This document shows positions 1 to 8,411 of a DNA stretch of 64,000 nt, piece by piece. The notes under the pieces were generated by a model that saw only the letters and a list, made by a program, of their open reading frames with translations, made no database searches and had not been told where the DNA came from. A program made the translations under genes and the position numbers. Position 1 is the stretch's first letter, and the number at the start of each line of letters is the position of its first letter. The stretch is taken from contig NZ_JAUTDN010000013.1 in NCBI RefSeq assembly GCF_030646155.1, positions 51,174-115,173 of the forward strand. Direction: 5' to 3'. The stretch comes from Conexibacter sp. CPCC 205762 (lineage in GTDB: Bacteria > Actinomycetota > Thermoleophilia > Solirubrobacterales > Solirubrobacteraceae).

Positions 1-560
1 ATCGCGTCGCGCGCGGCCGCGGGGTGGACGGCCGGCAGCAGCGCGACGGCCGGCTCGCGGCCGACCGCCAGCGCGCGCGCCTTGTCGCCGGGCGGAAGCG
101 TCAGCATGGCGACGGCGGTCGCGACGAGCGCGAGGTCCAGCTCGCCGCGACGCAGCAGCCGGACGGCGTCGTCGGGTGCGCGGCGCTCGCTCAGCGCCGG
201 CTCGCCGCGCGCGACGATCCAGCGCTGCACGCGCTCGGCCCAGCTGTCCGGCAGGTCGGTGCTGACGCCGATCGCGAGCCGTCGCGTCGAGGCGTCCGAG
301 CGCGCCCGCTCGATCGCGTGGCGCATCGCCACGACGGCGGGGATCGCGTCGTCGCGCAGCGCGATGCCGGCGTCGGTCAGCCCGACGCGGCGGGTCGAGC
401 GGACCACCAGGGGCACCCCGATCTCCTGCTCGAGGCGGTTGATCCGCTTCGACAGCGCCTGGCGCGAGATGCCGAGCCGCGCGGCGGCCTGACCGTAATG
501 GAGCTGCTCGGCGAGCGTCAGGAACGTGGGCACGAGGTCCCACGCCAGACGTGCGTTCAT
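1..560 (-). CDS. LysR-family transcriptional regulator (3' end outside window)
   Basis: On the minus strand the ATG at 560 opens a protein whose first 60 residues form the LysR winged helix-turn-helix: a helix ending in LHYGQAAARLGISRQALSKR, then NRLEQEIGVPLVVRSTR. The region after residue ~90 (RLAIGVSTDLPD) starts the periplasmic-binding-protein-like effector domain, which runs off the left edge, so about 186 residues are visible. LysR proteins are usually about 300 residues, so roughly a third is missing. It is divergent from the secreted protein at 771 and may control that gene or itself. The effector cannot be inferred. Confidence 0.9.
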   Translation of the reverse strand, partial: MNARLAWDLVPTFLTLAEQLHYGQAAARLGISRQALSKRINRLEQEIGVPLVVRSTRRVGLTDAGIALRDDAIPAVVAMRHAIERARSDASTRRLAIGVSTDLPDSWAERVQRWIVARGEPALSERRAPDDAVRLLRRGELDLALVATAVAMLTLPPGDKARALAVGREPAVALLPAVHPAAARDA

Positions 561-624
561 GGGCCTCTCGCGTCCATCGCGCGAGCAGCCTAGAGCGCGA
601 CGACGCGCCGAATCAGGAGGTTTC

Positions 625-652
625 ACTCAATTACAACAACTTTGAGTAATTG
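625..652. promoter_or_regulatory. AT-rich nested inverted repeats between LysR and secreted protein
   Basis: ACTCAA (625-630) pairs with TTGAGT (642-647), and CAATTAC (628-634) pairs with GTAATTG (646-652). A further CCAATTGG lies at about 668-675. This is the most AT-rich stretch in the first 10 kb and sits between divergent genes, where a LysR operator and promoters are expected. A binding role is inferred from position and symmetry. The rest of 561-770 shows no gene. Confidence 0.45.
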
Positions 653-770
653 GAAACCGGAAGTTGCCAATTGGACCGAAACGCGACGCAATCGGCCACG
701 ACTCGGTCACTTCTGTCCGGTGGACAACGCCGAGGATCCGGAAGTGGAACCCACGAACCGGGGAGCATCG

Positions 771-3700
771 TTGCAGTCTTCTCACCCGCGGACGCGCCAC
801 GGCCGGCGCGCCACCGCGCTGCGGGCCGCGCTCGGCGCCGCACTCTTCGCCGCCGTCGCCGCCGCACCTGCCGCCGCCGCCACCGCGCCGACGATCTACG
901 CCGCCAACAACACCGCCGTCGTGCCCGTCGAGGGCGTCAGCGGCGCGACGCTGACGCCGATCGCGAGCCTCACGGGCTCGCTCACCAACTCCGCCTTCGC
1001 CACCAGCCCGGACCAGAGAACCGTCTGGTACGCCGGCAGCACGACGATCACGCCGATCGACACCGCCACCAACGCGAAGGGCACCGCGATCACGGCGACC
1101 GCCGCGTCGATCGCGCTCAACCCCGCCGGCAGCGTCCTGTGGGTCGTCAGCAGCAGCGCCAGAACGGCGACGCCGTATGACGTCGGCGCGAGAACGTGGG
1201 GCACCGCGATCCCGCTCGGCAGCAGCGCCTCGCCGGCCGCCCGCAGCCTCGCGGTCTCCAACGACGGCAGAACGCTCTACGTCGGCACCGACAGAGGCCT
1301 GATCGTCGTCGACACGGTCGCCGGCACGGCCGCGGCGCCGATCGTCGTCGGCACCGCCTCGCCGATCTTCGGCTCGCTCGACCTGACCGCCGACGGCGCG
1401 ACGCTCTACGCCGGCACCTCGGGCGGCTTCTTCTCCGTCGACCTCGCGACCAGCATCGTCACGAAGCTGACGATCAGCGGCACCGGCAGCACCGCGATGA
1501 GAGCGGGGATGGCGCTCTCGCCCGACGGCGCGACGATGTACGGCGTCATCAGCTCGACCGGCTACAACTACCTCGTCCCGGTCGACACGGCGACGAGAAC
1601 GGTCGGGACGCCGGTCAGACTGTCGATCTCGCTCGCCTCCGACGTCGTCCTCACCGCCGACGGCAGAACGGCCTGGATCGGCAGCGCCAACGCCTCCGGC
1701 GGCTCGGTCCAGTCGGTCGACCTCGCCAGCGGCAGCGTCGGCGCCGAGCTGCCGACCAGCGGCCGCGTCTACGCCGTCGGCATCGCCGAGACCGAGGTGA
1801 CCGGCCCGCAGTACCCGACGATCACGCTGCCGCGGCCGGCGATCTCCGGCGCGACCGGCGACCCGACCAACCCGACGGTGCCGGTCGAGATCGCGCAGAG
1901 AGACGAGAACGGCAGCGCGGTCGACAGCGCGCAGCTGACCGTCACCGCGACTGCGACGACGAACGCGAGCGTGCTGCCGCTGAGCGGCGTCGAGGTCGTC
2001 GGCACTGGCGCGACGCGCACGCTGAGACTGACGCCGAGCGGCGTCGGCTACGCGGACGTGACGCTGAGAGTGACCGGCGCCGGCGGCCGCTCGGCGACGA
2101 CGACGCTCAGATACGCCGCCTCGGCGGGCCTCTGGGAGGGCGCGCGCTGGCTGCTCGGCTCCTCCGACCTGTCGGCCGCGATCGACGTCGGCGACGGCTA
2201 CATCATCGTCGCCGACGACGAGCGCGGCAACGTCGGCCTCTACAGGGGCGACGTCTCCGGCGCGCCGCTGAAGGAGTGGCCGATCGCGAACTGGTCGAGC
2301 ACCAGCGGCGAGGTCGACTTCGAGGCCGCCGCGCGGGCCGGCGACAAGGTCTACTGGGCCGGCTCGCTCGGCAACTCGAAGGAGGGCGTCGTCCAGACCT
2401 CGCGCCACACCGTGATCGCGACGACGATCAGCGGCAGCGGCGCTTCGACCGAGCTGACCTACGCGGGCGTCGGCCGCACCCTGCGCGCCGACATGATCGC
2501 GTGGGACAACGCCAACGGCAGACCGCTGAACCTGGAGCAGTCCGCGATCGGCGCGCCGAAGCAGGACTCCGGCTTCAACGTCGAGGGGATCGAGTTCGCG
2601 CCGGGCAGCACGACGACCGCGTACATCGGCTTCCGCGCGCCGCTGCAGGGCTTCCAGGCCGGCGGCAAGGCGCTCGTCGTGCCGGTCACGAACTTCGACA
2701 GGGTCGCGCAGGGGACCGCCGCGCAGGCGAGCTTCGGCAGCGCCTTCTGGCTCGACCTCGGCGGCCTCGGCATCCGCGAGCTGCGCAAGAACGACCACGA
2801 CGAGTACCTGATCCTCGCCGGCGGCACCGGCCACGGCACGATCGGCGGCGACCAGGTCCTCTACAAGTGGGACGGCGTGCCGTCGCACCAGCCGACGAGA
2901 CTGCGCGACAGACTGCCGACCGACGCCTCGCAGCCGTACGACGACGGGCCGATGGCGTGGGAGGGCATCGTCGCGGTGCCGCACCCGCTCACCAACGGCG
3001 CGCAGGTCCAGCTCGTCGGCGACCAGGGCTACGTGAAGCTCTACCACGACACCTACAACGCCAAGAGCATCAGCCAGTTCTACTTCAAGAAGGCGCCGCT
3101 CTACACGCTCACGCTGACCGGCGCGCCGATCGGCCCGAGAGCGACCGCGACGACGCCCGTGTTCCCGCAGCAGGCGACCGGCACGATCGGCGCCGGGCAG
3201 TGGGTGACGGTCACCAACGACGGCGACGAGCCGCTCGTGATCGGCACCGTGAAGGTGCGCGCCCGCGACCGCGCCTCGGTCGGCGACTTCCTCGTCGCCT
3301 CCGACGACTGCGCCGGCGCGACCGTCGCGCCGGCGGCGTCGTGCGAGCTGATGGTGCGGTTCGCCCCGGCGCGCGAGTCGGCGGCCTCGGCGGCCGACCT
3401 CGTGCTGGCGACCAACGCCGGCAGCGGCGAGACGCTCGTCGCGCTGAGCGCGACCAGCGGCACGCTGCCGAGAGGCGCCGACGGCGCGGACGGCAGAGAC
3501 GGCGCCGACGGTCAGGACGGCAGAGACGGCGCTGACGGCAGAGATGGCGCCGACGGTGCGGATGGCGGTACCGGGCCGAGAGGCGACACCGGCGCGAGCG
3601 GCGCCAGAGGCGACACGGGCGCGACGGGCGCCAGAGGCGACACGGGCGCGGCCGGCGCCAGAGGCGACACCGGCGCGACCGGCGCCAAGGGCGACACCGG

Positions 3701-4208
3701 CGCTGCCGGCGCGAAGGGCGACACCGGCGCTGCCGGCGCGAAGGGCGACACCGGCGCTGCCGGCGCGAAGGGCGACACCGGCGCTGCCGGCGCGAAGGGC
3801 GACACCGGCGCTGCCGGCGCGAAGGGCGACACCGGCGCTGCCGGCGCGAAGGGCGACACGGGCGACGCCGGCCCGGCCGGCCGTGACGGCAGCTTCGCCT
3901 TCAGCGCCGCCAAGAGCAGCGTCAAGGCCCGCCGCGGCGGCACGCTGAAGCTCGCCTTCACGCTCCGCAACGCCACGACCGCCGCCGTCGCGAGAGCGAC
4001 CGCGACCGCCAGCGGCCCGAAGGCGCTCAAGCTCGCCGGCACGCGCACCGTCGCCGTCGGCGCGCTGAAGGCCGGCGCCAGCCGCACGCTGACGCTGCGC
4101 CTGAAGGTCGGCGCCGGCGCGAAGGCCGGCACGCACAGAGTCCGCGTGAAGCTGACGGTCGGCGGCCGCCGCGTCACGCGCGTCGTCACCGTGACGGTGA
4201 CGCGCTAG
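771..4208 (+). CDS. Exported beta-propeller / choice-of-anchor-D / collagen-like repeat protein
   Basis: The start chosen is TTG at 771, with GGGGAG at 760-765. It puts a classic signal peptide at the N-terminus: RTRHGRR, then about 20 Ala/Leu-rich residues ending near residue 38. An ATG at 642 would bury this signal under 43 residues. The mature 1145-residue product has repeated blades ([13 protein letters not shown] type) at about 40-345 and an uncharacterised middle region. Residues about 800-895 form an Ig-like choice-of-anchor-D/HYDIN-type domain. About 46 Gly-X-Y triplets occupy 902-1040, and a C-terminal Ig-like domain ends without a sorting motif or membrane anchor. Likely an extracellular or cell-surface structural or adhesive protein. 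No catalytic motif was seen. Arg is very often encoded by AGA. Confidence 0.85.
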   Translation: MQSSHPRTRHGRRATALRAALGAALFAAVAAAPAAAATAPTIYAANNTAVVPVEGVSGATLTPIASLTGSLTNSAFATSPDQRTVWYAGSTTITPIDTATNAKGTAITATAASIALNPAGSVLWVVSSSARTATPYDVGARTWGTAIPLGSSASPAARSLAVSNDGRTLYVGTDRGLIVVDTVAGTAAAPIVVGTASPIFGSLDLTADGATLYAGTSGGFFSVDLATSIVTKLTISGTGSTAMRAGMALSPDGATMYGVISSTGYNYLVPVDTATRTVGTPVRLSISLASDVVLTADGRTAWIGSANASGGSVQSVDLASGSVGAELPTSGRVYAVGIAETEVTGPQYPTITLPRPAISGATGDPTNPTVPVEIAQRDENGSAVDSAQLTVTATATTNASVLPLSGVEVVGTGATRTLRLTPSGVGYADVTLRVTGAGGRSATTTLRYAASAGLWEGARWLLGSSDLSAAIDVGDGYIIVADDERGNVGLYRGDVSGAPLKEWPIANWSSTSGEVDFEAAARAGDKVYWAGSLGNSKEGVVQTSRHTVIATTISGSGASTELTYAGVGRTLRADMIAWDNANGRPLNLEQSAIGAPKQDSGFNVEGIEFAPGSTTTAYIGFRAPLQGFQAGGKALVVPVTNFDRVAQGTAAQASFGSAFWLDLGGLGIRELRKNDHDEYLILAGGTGHGTIGGDQVLYKWDGVPSHQPTRLRDRLPTDASQPYDDGPMAWEGIVAVPHPLTNGAQVQLVGDQGYVKLYHDTYNAKSISQFYFKKAPLYTLTLTGAPIGPRATATTPVFPQQATGTIGAGQWVTVTNDGDEPLVIGTVKVRARDRASVGDFLVASDDCAGATVAPAASCELMVRFAPARESAASAADLVLATNAGSGETLVALSATSGTLPRGADGADGRDGADGQDGRDGADGRDGADGADGGTGPRGDTGASGARGDTGATGARGDTGAAGARGDTGATGAKGDTGAAGAKGDTGAAGAKGDTGAAGAKGDTGAAGAKGDTGAAGAKGDTGAAGAKGDTGDAGPAGRDGSFAFSAAKSSVKARRGGTLKLAFTLRNATTAAVARATATASGPKALKLAGTRTVAVGALKAGASRTLTLRLKVGAGAKAGTHRVRVKLTVGGRRVTRVVTVTVTR
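3690..3851 (+). repeat. Six identical tandem 27-bp copies in the collagen-like tract
   Basis: Six back-to-back copies each encode GDTGAAGAK. They lie inside the wider Gly-X-Y region 3474-3890, whose flanking copies are degenerate ([18 protein letters not shown]). Identity at every third position indicates recent expansion, so copy number is probably variable between strains. This tract is also prone to assembly collapse. Confidence 0.95.
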
Positions 4209-4222
4209 GCGAGTCGCAGATG

Positions 4223-4260
4223 GATCCCGCCCGGACCTCCGGAGAGGCCCGGGCGGGATC
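4223..4260 (+). terminator. Rho-independent-type hairpin after the secreted protein gene
   Basis: GATCCCGCCCGG (4223-4234) pairs perfectly with CCGGGCGGGATC (4249-4260), and an inner CCTC/GAGG pairing closes a 4-base loop. It begins 15 bases after the stop at 4208. There is no T-run, as is usual in such GC-rich genomes. Confidence 0.75.
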
Positions 4261-4411
4261 GCAGCGCAGTGAGGGCTGAACGCTCCCATCTGCTTTCCCG
4301 GATCTGAGAGCATTGAGCTGGGGAAGTCGATCGCGAGGGGGCCAGGAACCGCATGCTCATCACGTCCGTGATCCAGACGCTGCCGCACGCCGGCGTCGTT
4401 CGGCGGCGCAG

Positions 4412-5467
4412 ATGCGACGACTGAAGATCGCCGTTGTCTGCAAAGAGGGCACTGCCAACGCCCACTACCGTGCGCTCGTTCCCGCCGACGAGCTTGTGCG
4501 GCGCGGACATACCACGCTGCGCGGCTCGTCCGACGGCTCCTTCGCCCGGCGGGTGCTGACCACTCAGCCGAGCTGGGACGTGACGCTGATGCAGCAGATG
4601 ACCGGCGAGGTCGATCTGCAAGCGGCTCGACGGCTGCGCCAACTGGGCATCGCGGTTGTATGGGACACGGACGATGACATCCGCGCGATTCCGCGCAGCA
4701 GCCCCGCTTACCGTCGCATGGGCGGGCGCCGCGGGATTAAGCAGGCCTACGCTCGCACGCTCGAGATCGCGCGCACGGCCCATCTGATGACGACGCCAAG
4801 CGATCACCTCGCCGCGATGTACCGCGAGGAGGGCGTCGAGCATGTCGCCGTCATCGAGAACAACCTCGCCCGCGACGCGATCCGCCATGCCGGGCGGCGG
4901 CGCCACCCCGGCACGGTAATCGGCTGCCTCGCCGCGCTCGAGCACGAGCGCGACCTGAAGCGGTTGAAGATCGGCAGGACGCTCGAACGGATCCTCGCCA
5001 CCCACGAGGGTGTGAGCGTGCTCGCGATCGGCTGCGATCTCGGCATCGACGATCCGCGCTATCGCTGGCGGACCGACCTTTCGCTCGACGAGGTCCAGCG
5101 TGCGCTGCTGCAGGTCGACGTCGGCATCGCACCGCTCGTCGACGGTGTGATGACCCGTGGCCGTTCCAACGTCAAGCTGAAGGAATACGCCGCGAGCGGT
5201 GCGATGTGGCTCGCCTCGCCGCTCGGCGCGTACCGGGGGATGGGCGAGGTAGAGGGCGGTCTGCTCGTGGAGGACGGCGGGTGGGAGCGGACGCTGTCAG
5301 AGATGATCACCGACCACGAGCGACGCACCCGGTTGATGGCGAGAGCACGCGACTGGGTCGCCGGCGAGACGATCGCGCAAGCAGGACAGATATGGGAGCG
5401 GCAACTGCGAGCCGCCGTCGAACGGGCGAGGTCTCAGGCGGGGGTCACGGTGGCGGGGGCGCGCTAA
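4412..5467 (+). CDS. GT-B fold glycosyltransferase (group 1-like)
   Basis: The 351-residue protein starts at the ATG at 4412 with a beta-strand/loop typical of GT-B enzymes (KIAVVCKEGTANAHYRALVP). The C-terminal half has the donor-site pattern SNVKLKEYAASGAMWLASPLGAYRGM, and residues about 245-275 (VDVGIAPLVDG) match the low-complexity group 1 motif. It probably transfers a sugar in surface glycan synthesis; donor and acceptor are unknown. It stands alone between a terminator and a convergent operon. AGA arginine codons are scarce and GTT/CGT codons more common than in neighbours, so it may be a transferred gene. No good Shine-Dalgarno precedes this ATG. A reading frame from 4353 overlaps it (see findings). 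Confidence 0.75.
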   Translation: MRRLKIAVVCKEGTANAHYRALVPADELVRRGHTTLRGSSDGSFARRVLTTQPSWDVTLMQQMTGEVDLQAARRLRQLGIAVVWDTDDDIRAIPRSSPAYRRMGGRRGIKQAYARTLEIARTAHLMTTPSDHLAAMYREEGVEHVAVIENNLARDAIRHAGRRRHPGTVIGCLAALEHERDLKRLKIGRTLERILATHEGVSVLAIGCDLGIDDPRYRWRTDLSLDEVQRALLQVDVGIAPLVDGVMTRGRSNVKLKEYAASGAMWLASPLGAYRGMGEVEGGLLVEDGGWERTLSEMITDHERRTRLMARARDWVAGETIAQAGQIWERQLRAAVERARSQAGVTVAGAR

Positions 5468-6618
5468 GCGGCGAACAGATGGGCGCCGACGGCGACGAGG
5501 CCGTCGGCGTCGTGGACGTCGTCGTCGAGGTGGGGGACGAGCAGCAGCGGCACGCTCGTCCCCAGCCGCTCGGCGAGGTGGGCGACGTTGTCGCGGTCGC
5601 GCCGGGCGAGCGCATGCTCGTCGGCGAAGCACTCGGCCACTCTCGTCGCCAGCGCCTTCGACAGCCCGGCCTCGGCGACCAGGCGCGCGATCAGCTCGCC
5701 GGGGTCCGCGTCGCCGAGCTGGTCGCTGTGGACGCGGTTGACGATCCCGCCGCCGAAGGCCATCCGCGCCGCCTTCAGCTTGCGGTGGAAGTAGATCGCC
5801 TCGTCGATCGGCTCGCGCTCGGGCGAGGTCACCAGCAGGAAGCGGGTGCGCGGGTCGCGCAGCAGCGTCTCGACCTGCTCGGCGCGTGCTCTGAAACCCT
5901 CCAGCAGACCGCCGAGCAGGCGGAAGAAGGCCGACAGGTCGGTCAGCAGGTCGACGCCGGTGACGCGCTTGAGCGCTCCCAGCGCGAAGCCGCTCGTGCG
6001 GCCCAGCAGCTTCATCCCGAAGCCCGACGGCCGCAGCAGCGCCTGCAGCGCCCTGCCCTCGAAGAACTGCGTCAGGCGGTCGGGCGCGTCGAGGAAGTCG
6101 AGCGCGTTGCGCGACGGCGGCGTGTCGAGCACGAGCAGGTCGAACTCGCCCGTCGCGGCGAGGTCGTGCAGCTTCGCGATCGCGGTGAACTCCTGCGAGC
6201 CGGCGACGGCGCCGGACAGCTCGCGGTAGATGCGGTTGGAGAGGATCTCCTCGCGCGTGCGCGCGTCGGGCGCGAGCCGCTCGATCAGCTCGTCGAAGGT
6301 GCGCTTGGCGTCGAGCTGCAGCGCCCACAGCTCGCCGCCGTCGGCGAACGCCAGCCCGGCAGCGGCGAACGGGGCGGGGTCGACCCGGTGGGGCGCGTTG
6401 CCGAGCGCGTCGAGCCCGAGCGCGTCGGCGAGCCGCTGCGCCGGGTCGATCGTGACGACGCAGACCTTCAGCCCCCGCGCCGCCATCCCGGCCGCGACCG
6501 CCGCCGACGTGGTCGTCTTGCCGACGCCGCCGGAGCCGCCGCAGATGCAGACGCGGACGCCGTCGAGCCAGCCCGCGACGCCGGCAGCCGCGCCCGCGGC
6601 GCCCGCCGCCGCGCTCAC
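5464..6618 (-). CDS. ArsA/Get3-like ATPase, second of a pair
   Basis: The 384-residue P-loop ATPase starts with GTG at 6618 inside the stop of the upstream ATPase (GTGA overlap), so the two are translationally coupled. The P-loop is GGSGGVGKTT, which lacks the first, deviant lysine (KGGVGK) of canonical ArsA/Get3/MinD proteins. The switch-II-like DTPPSRNALDFLDAP follows at about residue 135. Mycobacteria carry a similar tandem (Rv3679-Rv3680, described as bacterial Get3-like). The role there and here is not firmly established; metal-oxyanion transport or membrane-protein handling are candidates. The stop shares the bases CTAA with the stop of the convergent glycosyltransferase. Confidence 0.85.
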   Translation of the reverse strand: MSAAAGAAGAAAGVAGWLDGVRVCICGGSGGVGKTTTSAAVAAGMAARGLKVCVVTIDPAQRLADALGLDALGNAPHRVDPAPFAAAGLAFADGGELWALQLDAKRTFDELIERLAPDARTREEILSNRIYRELSGAVAGSQEFTAIAKLHDLAATGEFDLLVLDTPPSRNALDFLDAPDRLTQFFEGRALQALLRPSGFGMKLLGRTSGFALGALKRVTGVDLLTDLSAFFRLLGGLLEGFRARAEQVETLLRDPRTRFLLVTSPEREPIDEAIYFHRKLKAARMAFGGGIVNRVHSDQLGDADPGELIARLVAEAGLSKALATRVAECFADEHALARRDRDNVAHLAERLGTSVPLLLVPHLDDDVHDADGLVAVGAHLFAA

Positions 6619-7553
6619 AGCAGCTCCTCCAAGCGCTCCGACAGCAGCTCCAGCCCGGCGACGTCGACGGCCGGCGTGAACAGGTACGGCAGCTCCAGCG
6701 GCGCGCTCCCGAGCCCCTCCGCCAGCCGCGCCACCTGCGCCCGCTGGGCCGCCGCGCGCACGTGCTCCGAACGCGCGGCGCGCAGCGCGGCTGTGACCAG
6801 CGGCGACGCCTTCGCCGCCGCCTGCTCGGCCTGTGCGACGGTCGCGCCCTGGCGCGGGCCGAGGCGATCGGGCAGGAGCGCGTTGACGACCGTCGCCGCC
6901 AGCTCGATCCCGAGCTGCTCGCGCAGCTCGCGCCGCAGTCTCAGCGTCTCGTTGACCGGCATCTCCTCCGCCAGCGCGACGGCGACGACGGCGGCCGCAT
7001 CCGGATCGGTGAAGAAGGCGTCGAGCGTGCGGCCCTGCGAGGCGATCGGCCCGACCTTCGCGATCTCGGCGAAGGTGCGCGGCGTCGACAGCGCGGCGAG
7101 GCCGTGGCCGGTCGCGGGCGCGTCGACGATCACGAGGTCGTAGGGGCGCGCGCCGGCGGTGCGCCGCTGCGGCTGCGCCAACTCCCATGCCTTGCCGAGC
7201 GTCAGCAGCTCGCGCATCCCCGGCGTCGCCTGCACGAAGCCGTGGAAGGTGCGCGAGCCGGCGAGCACGTCGCCGAACGGGCCGGCCTTCTGCGACAGGT
7301 ACTCCTCCAGCGCGTGCTGCGGCTCGATCGAGATCGTCCACAGGTCCTGCGCCAGGCGCAGCTCGCGCGCGCCGCTGGAGCCGTCGCGGTGTCCGAACGC
7401 GACCGCCGCGCGGTCCTGCCCGGTCAGCTCGGCGACGCAGCAGCGCAGCCCGCGACGCGCGGCGGCGATCCCGAGTGCGATCGCGACCGTCGACTTGCCG
7501 ACGCCCCCCTTTCCGGTGAGGAACAGCAGGCGCTTGTCGGAGAGACCGGCCAC
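6615..7553 (-). CDS. ArsA/Get3-like ATPase, first of a pair
   Basis: The 312-residue protein starts with GTG at 7553. It has the full deviant Walker A TGKGGVGKST at about residues 13-22, with the signature lysine, and the switch region VIVDAPATGHGLAALSTP at about residue 140. There are no metal-binding Cys clusters like those of true ArsA, so arsenite transport is unlikely. It probably dimerises with the downstream partner; one subunit has and the other lacks the signature lysine, which suggests an asymmetric heterodimer (inference). It is divergent from the ParA-like gene with a 66-base gap. Confidence 0.87.
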   Translation of the reverse strand: MAGLSDKRLLFLTGKGGVGKSTVAIALGIAAARRGLRCCVAELTGQDRAAVAFGHRDGSSGARELRLAQDLWTISIEPQHALEEYLSQKAGPFGDVLAGSRTFHGFVQATPGMRELLTLGKAWELAQPQRRTAGARPYDLVIVDAPATGHGLAALSTPRTFAEIAKVGPIASQGRTLDAFFTDPDAAAVVAVALAEEMPVNETLRLRRELREQLGIELAATVVNALLPDRLGPRQGATVAQAEQAAAKASPLVTAALRAARSEHVRAAAQRAQVARLAEGLGSAPLELPYLFTPAVDVAGLELLSERLEELL

Positions 7554-7619
7554 CGCCGGTCAGCCTAGTCGTTCATAACGCTGGAGGAGAACAGGCCGTG
7601 ACTGCGAATAGAGGCGCGT

Positions 7620-8411
7620 ATGGGTTTCCCGACCTCATCGGAGTCGCCAGTGACCGGCACGGCCAAGGTGATCGCCTTCGCCAACCAGAAGGGCGGCGTC
7701 GCGAAGACGACCACGACCCTCAACCTCGCCGTCGCGTTCGCGGAGGAGGGGCACCGGGTCCTCTGCTGCGACATGGACCCGCAGGGCAACCTGACGATGT
7801 CGCAGGGGATCGACCCCGACACCGTCGAGACCTCGATGTACGACGTGCTCGTCCACCACACCTCGATCCGCGACGCGATCCGCCGCCGCGAGATCGACGT
7901 CGCCTGCGCCTCGATCGACCTCGCCGGCGCCGAGATCGCGATGTCGACCCAGATCGGCCGCGAGCGCTCGCTGGAGAAGGCGTTTCGCGAGATCAAGGGC
8001 GACTACGACTTCATCTTCATCGACACGCCGCCGAGCCTCGGGCTGCTCACGATCAACGCCCTCACGGCCGCCGACAAGGTGATCGTCCCCGTCCAATGCG
8101 AGTATCTGTCGATGCGAGGGCTCCTCCAGCTCCAGAACACGCTCAAGATGATCCGCGAGAACCTCAACCCGAACGTCGACATCGAAGGCATCCTGCCGAC
8201 CCTCGTCGACACGCGCACGCTGCATGCCAAGGAGGCGATCGAGCTGCTCGAGGAGAGCTTCGGGGAGAGAGTGTTCGCATCCCGGATCCGCAAGACCGTG
8301 CGGTTCGCGGAGGCGCCCGTGCAGGGCATGTCCGTCTTGAAGTACGACCCTGACGGCATGGCAGCCCACGCCTACCGGCAGCTCGCGAAGGAGGTCCTCG
8401 ATGGCAAGTAG
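7620..8411 (+). CDS. ParA/Soj-family ATPase
   Basis: A 263-residue P-loop ATPase with ANQKGGVAKTTTTLNLA (Walker A, Ala replacing the usual Gly before Lys), CDMDPQGNLT (Walker A') and FIFIDTPPSLGLLTINAL (Walker B/switch II). This is a typical dimerising, DNA- or surface-binding ParA ATPase. No ParB lies next to it. The ATG at 7620 is taken, but GTG at 7650 with GGAG at 7640-7643 has the better ribosome site and would start the protein 10 residues later. The 3' end overlaps ftsZ by 11 bases, so the two products are probably made together and may function together in division-site or chromosome positioning (inference). Confidence 0.92.
   Translation: MGFPTSSESPVTGTAKVIAFANQKGGVAKTTTTLNLAVAFAEEGHRVLCCDMDPQGNLTMSQGIDPDTVETSMYDVLVHHTSIRDAIRRREIDVACASIDLAGAEIAMSTQIGRERSLEKAFREIKGDYDFIFIDTPPSLGLLTINALTAADKVIVPVQCEYLSMRGLLQLQNTLKMIRENLNPNVDIEGILPTLVDTRTLHAKEAIELLEESFGERVFASRIRKTVRFAEAPVQGMSVLKYDPDGMAAHAYRQLAKEVLDGK

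Noticed and set aside
24..593. Plus-strand open frame over the LysR gene
   Set aside because: The minus strand encodes a clear LysR helix-turn-helix across the same bases.
3474..3890. CRISPR-like tandem repeats
   Set aside because: Repeats are directly adjacent without unique spacers, lie in frame, and encode Gly-X-Y triplets.
627..4388. A 1253-codon open frame on the minus strand opposite the collagen-like protein gene
   Set aside because: It is a by-product of GC-rich codon bias; the encoded sequence is Arg/Gly/Ala-rich with no domain, whereas the plus strand has a signal peptide and recognisable domains.
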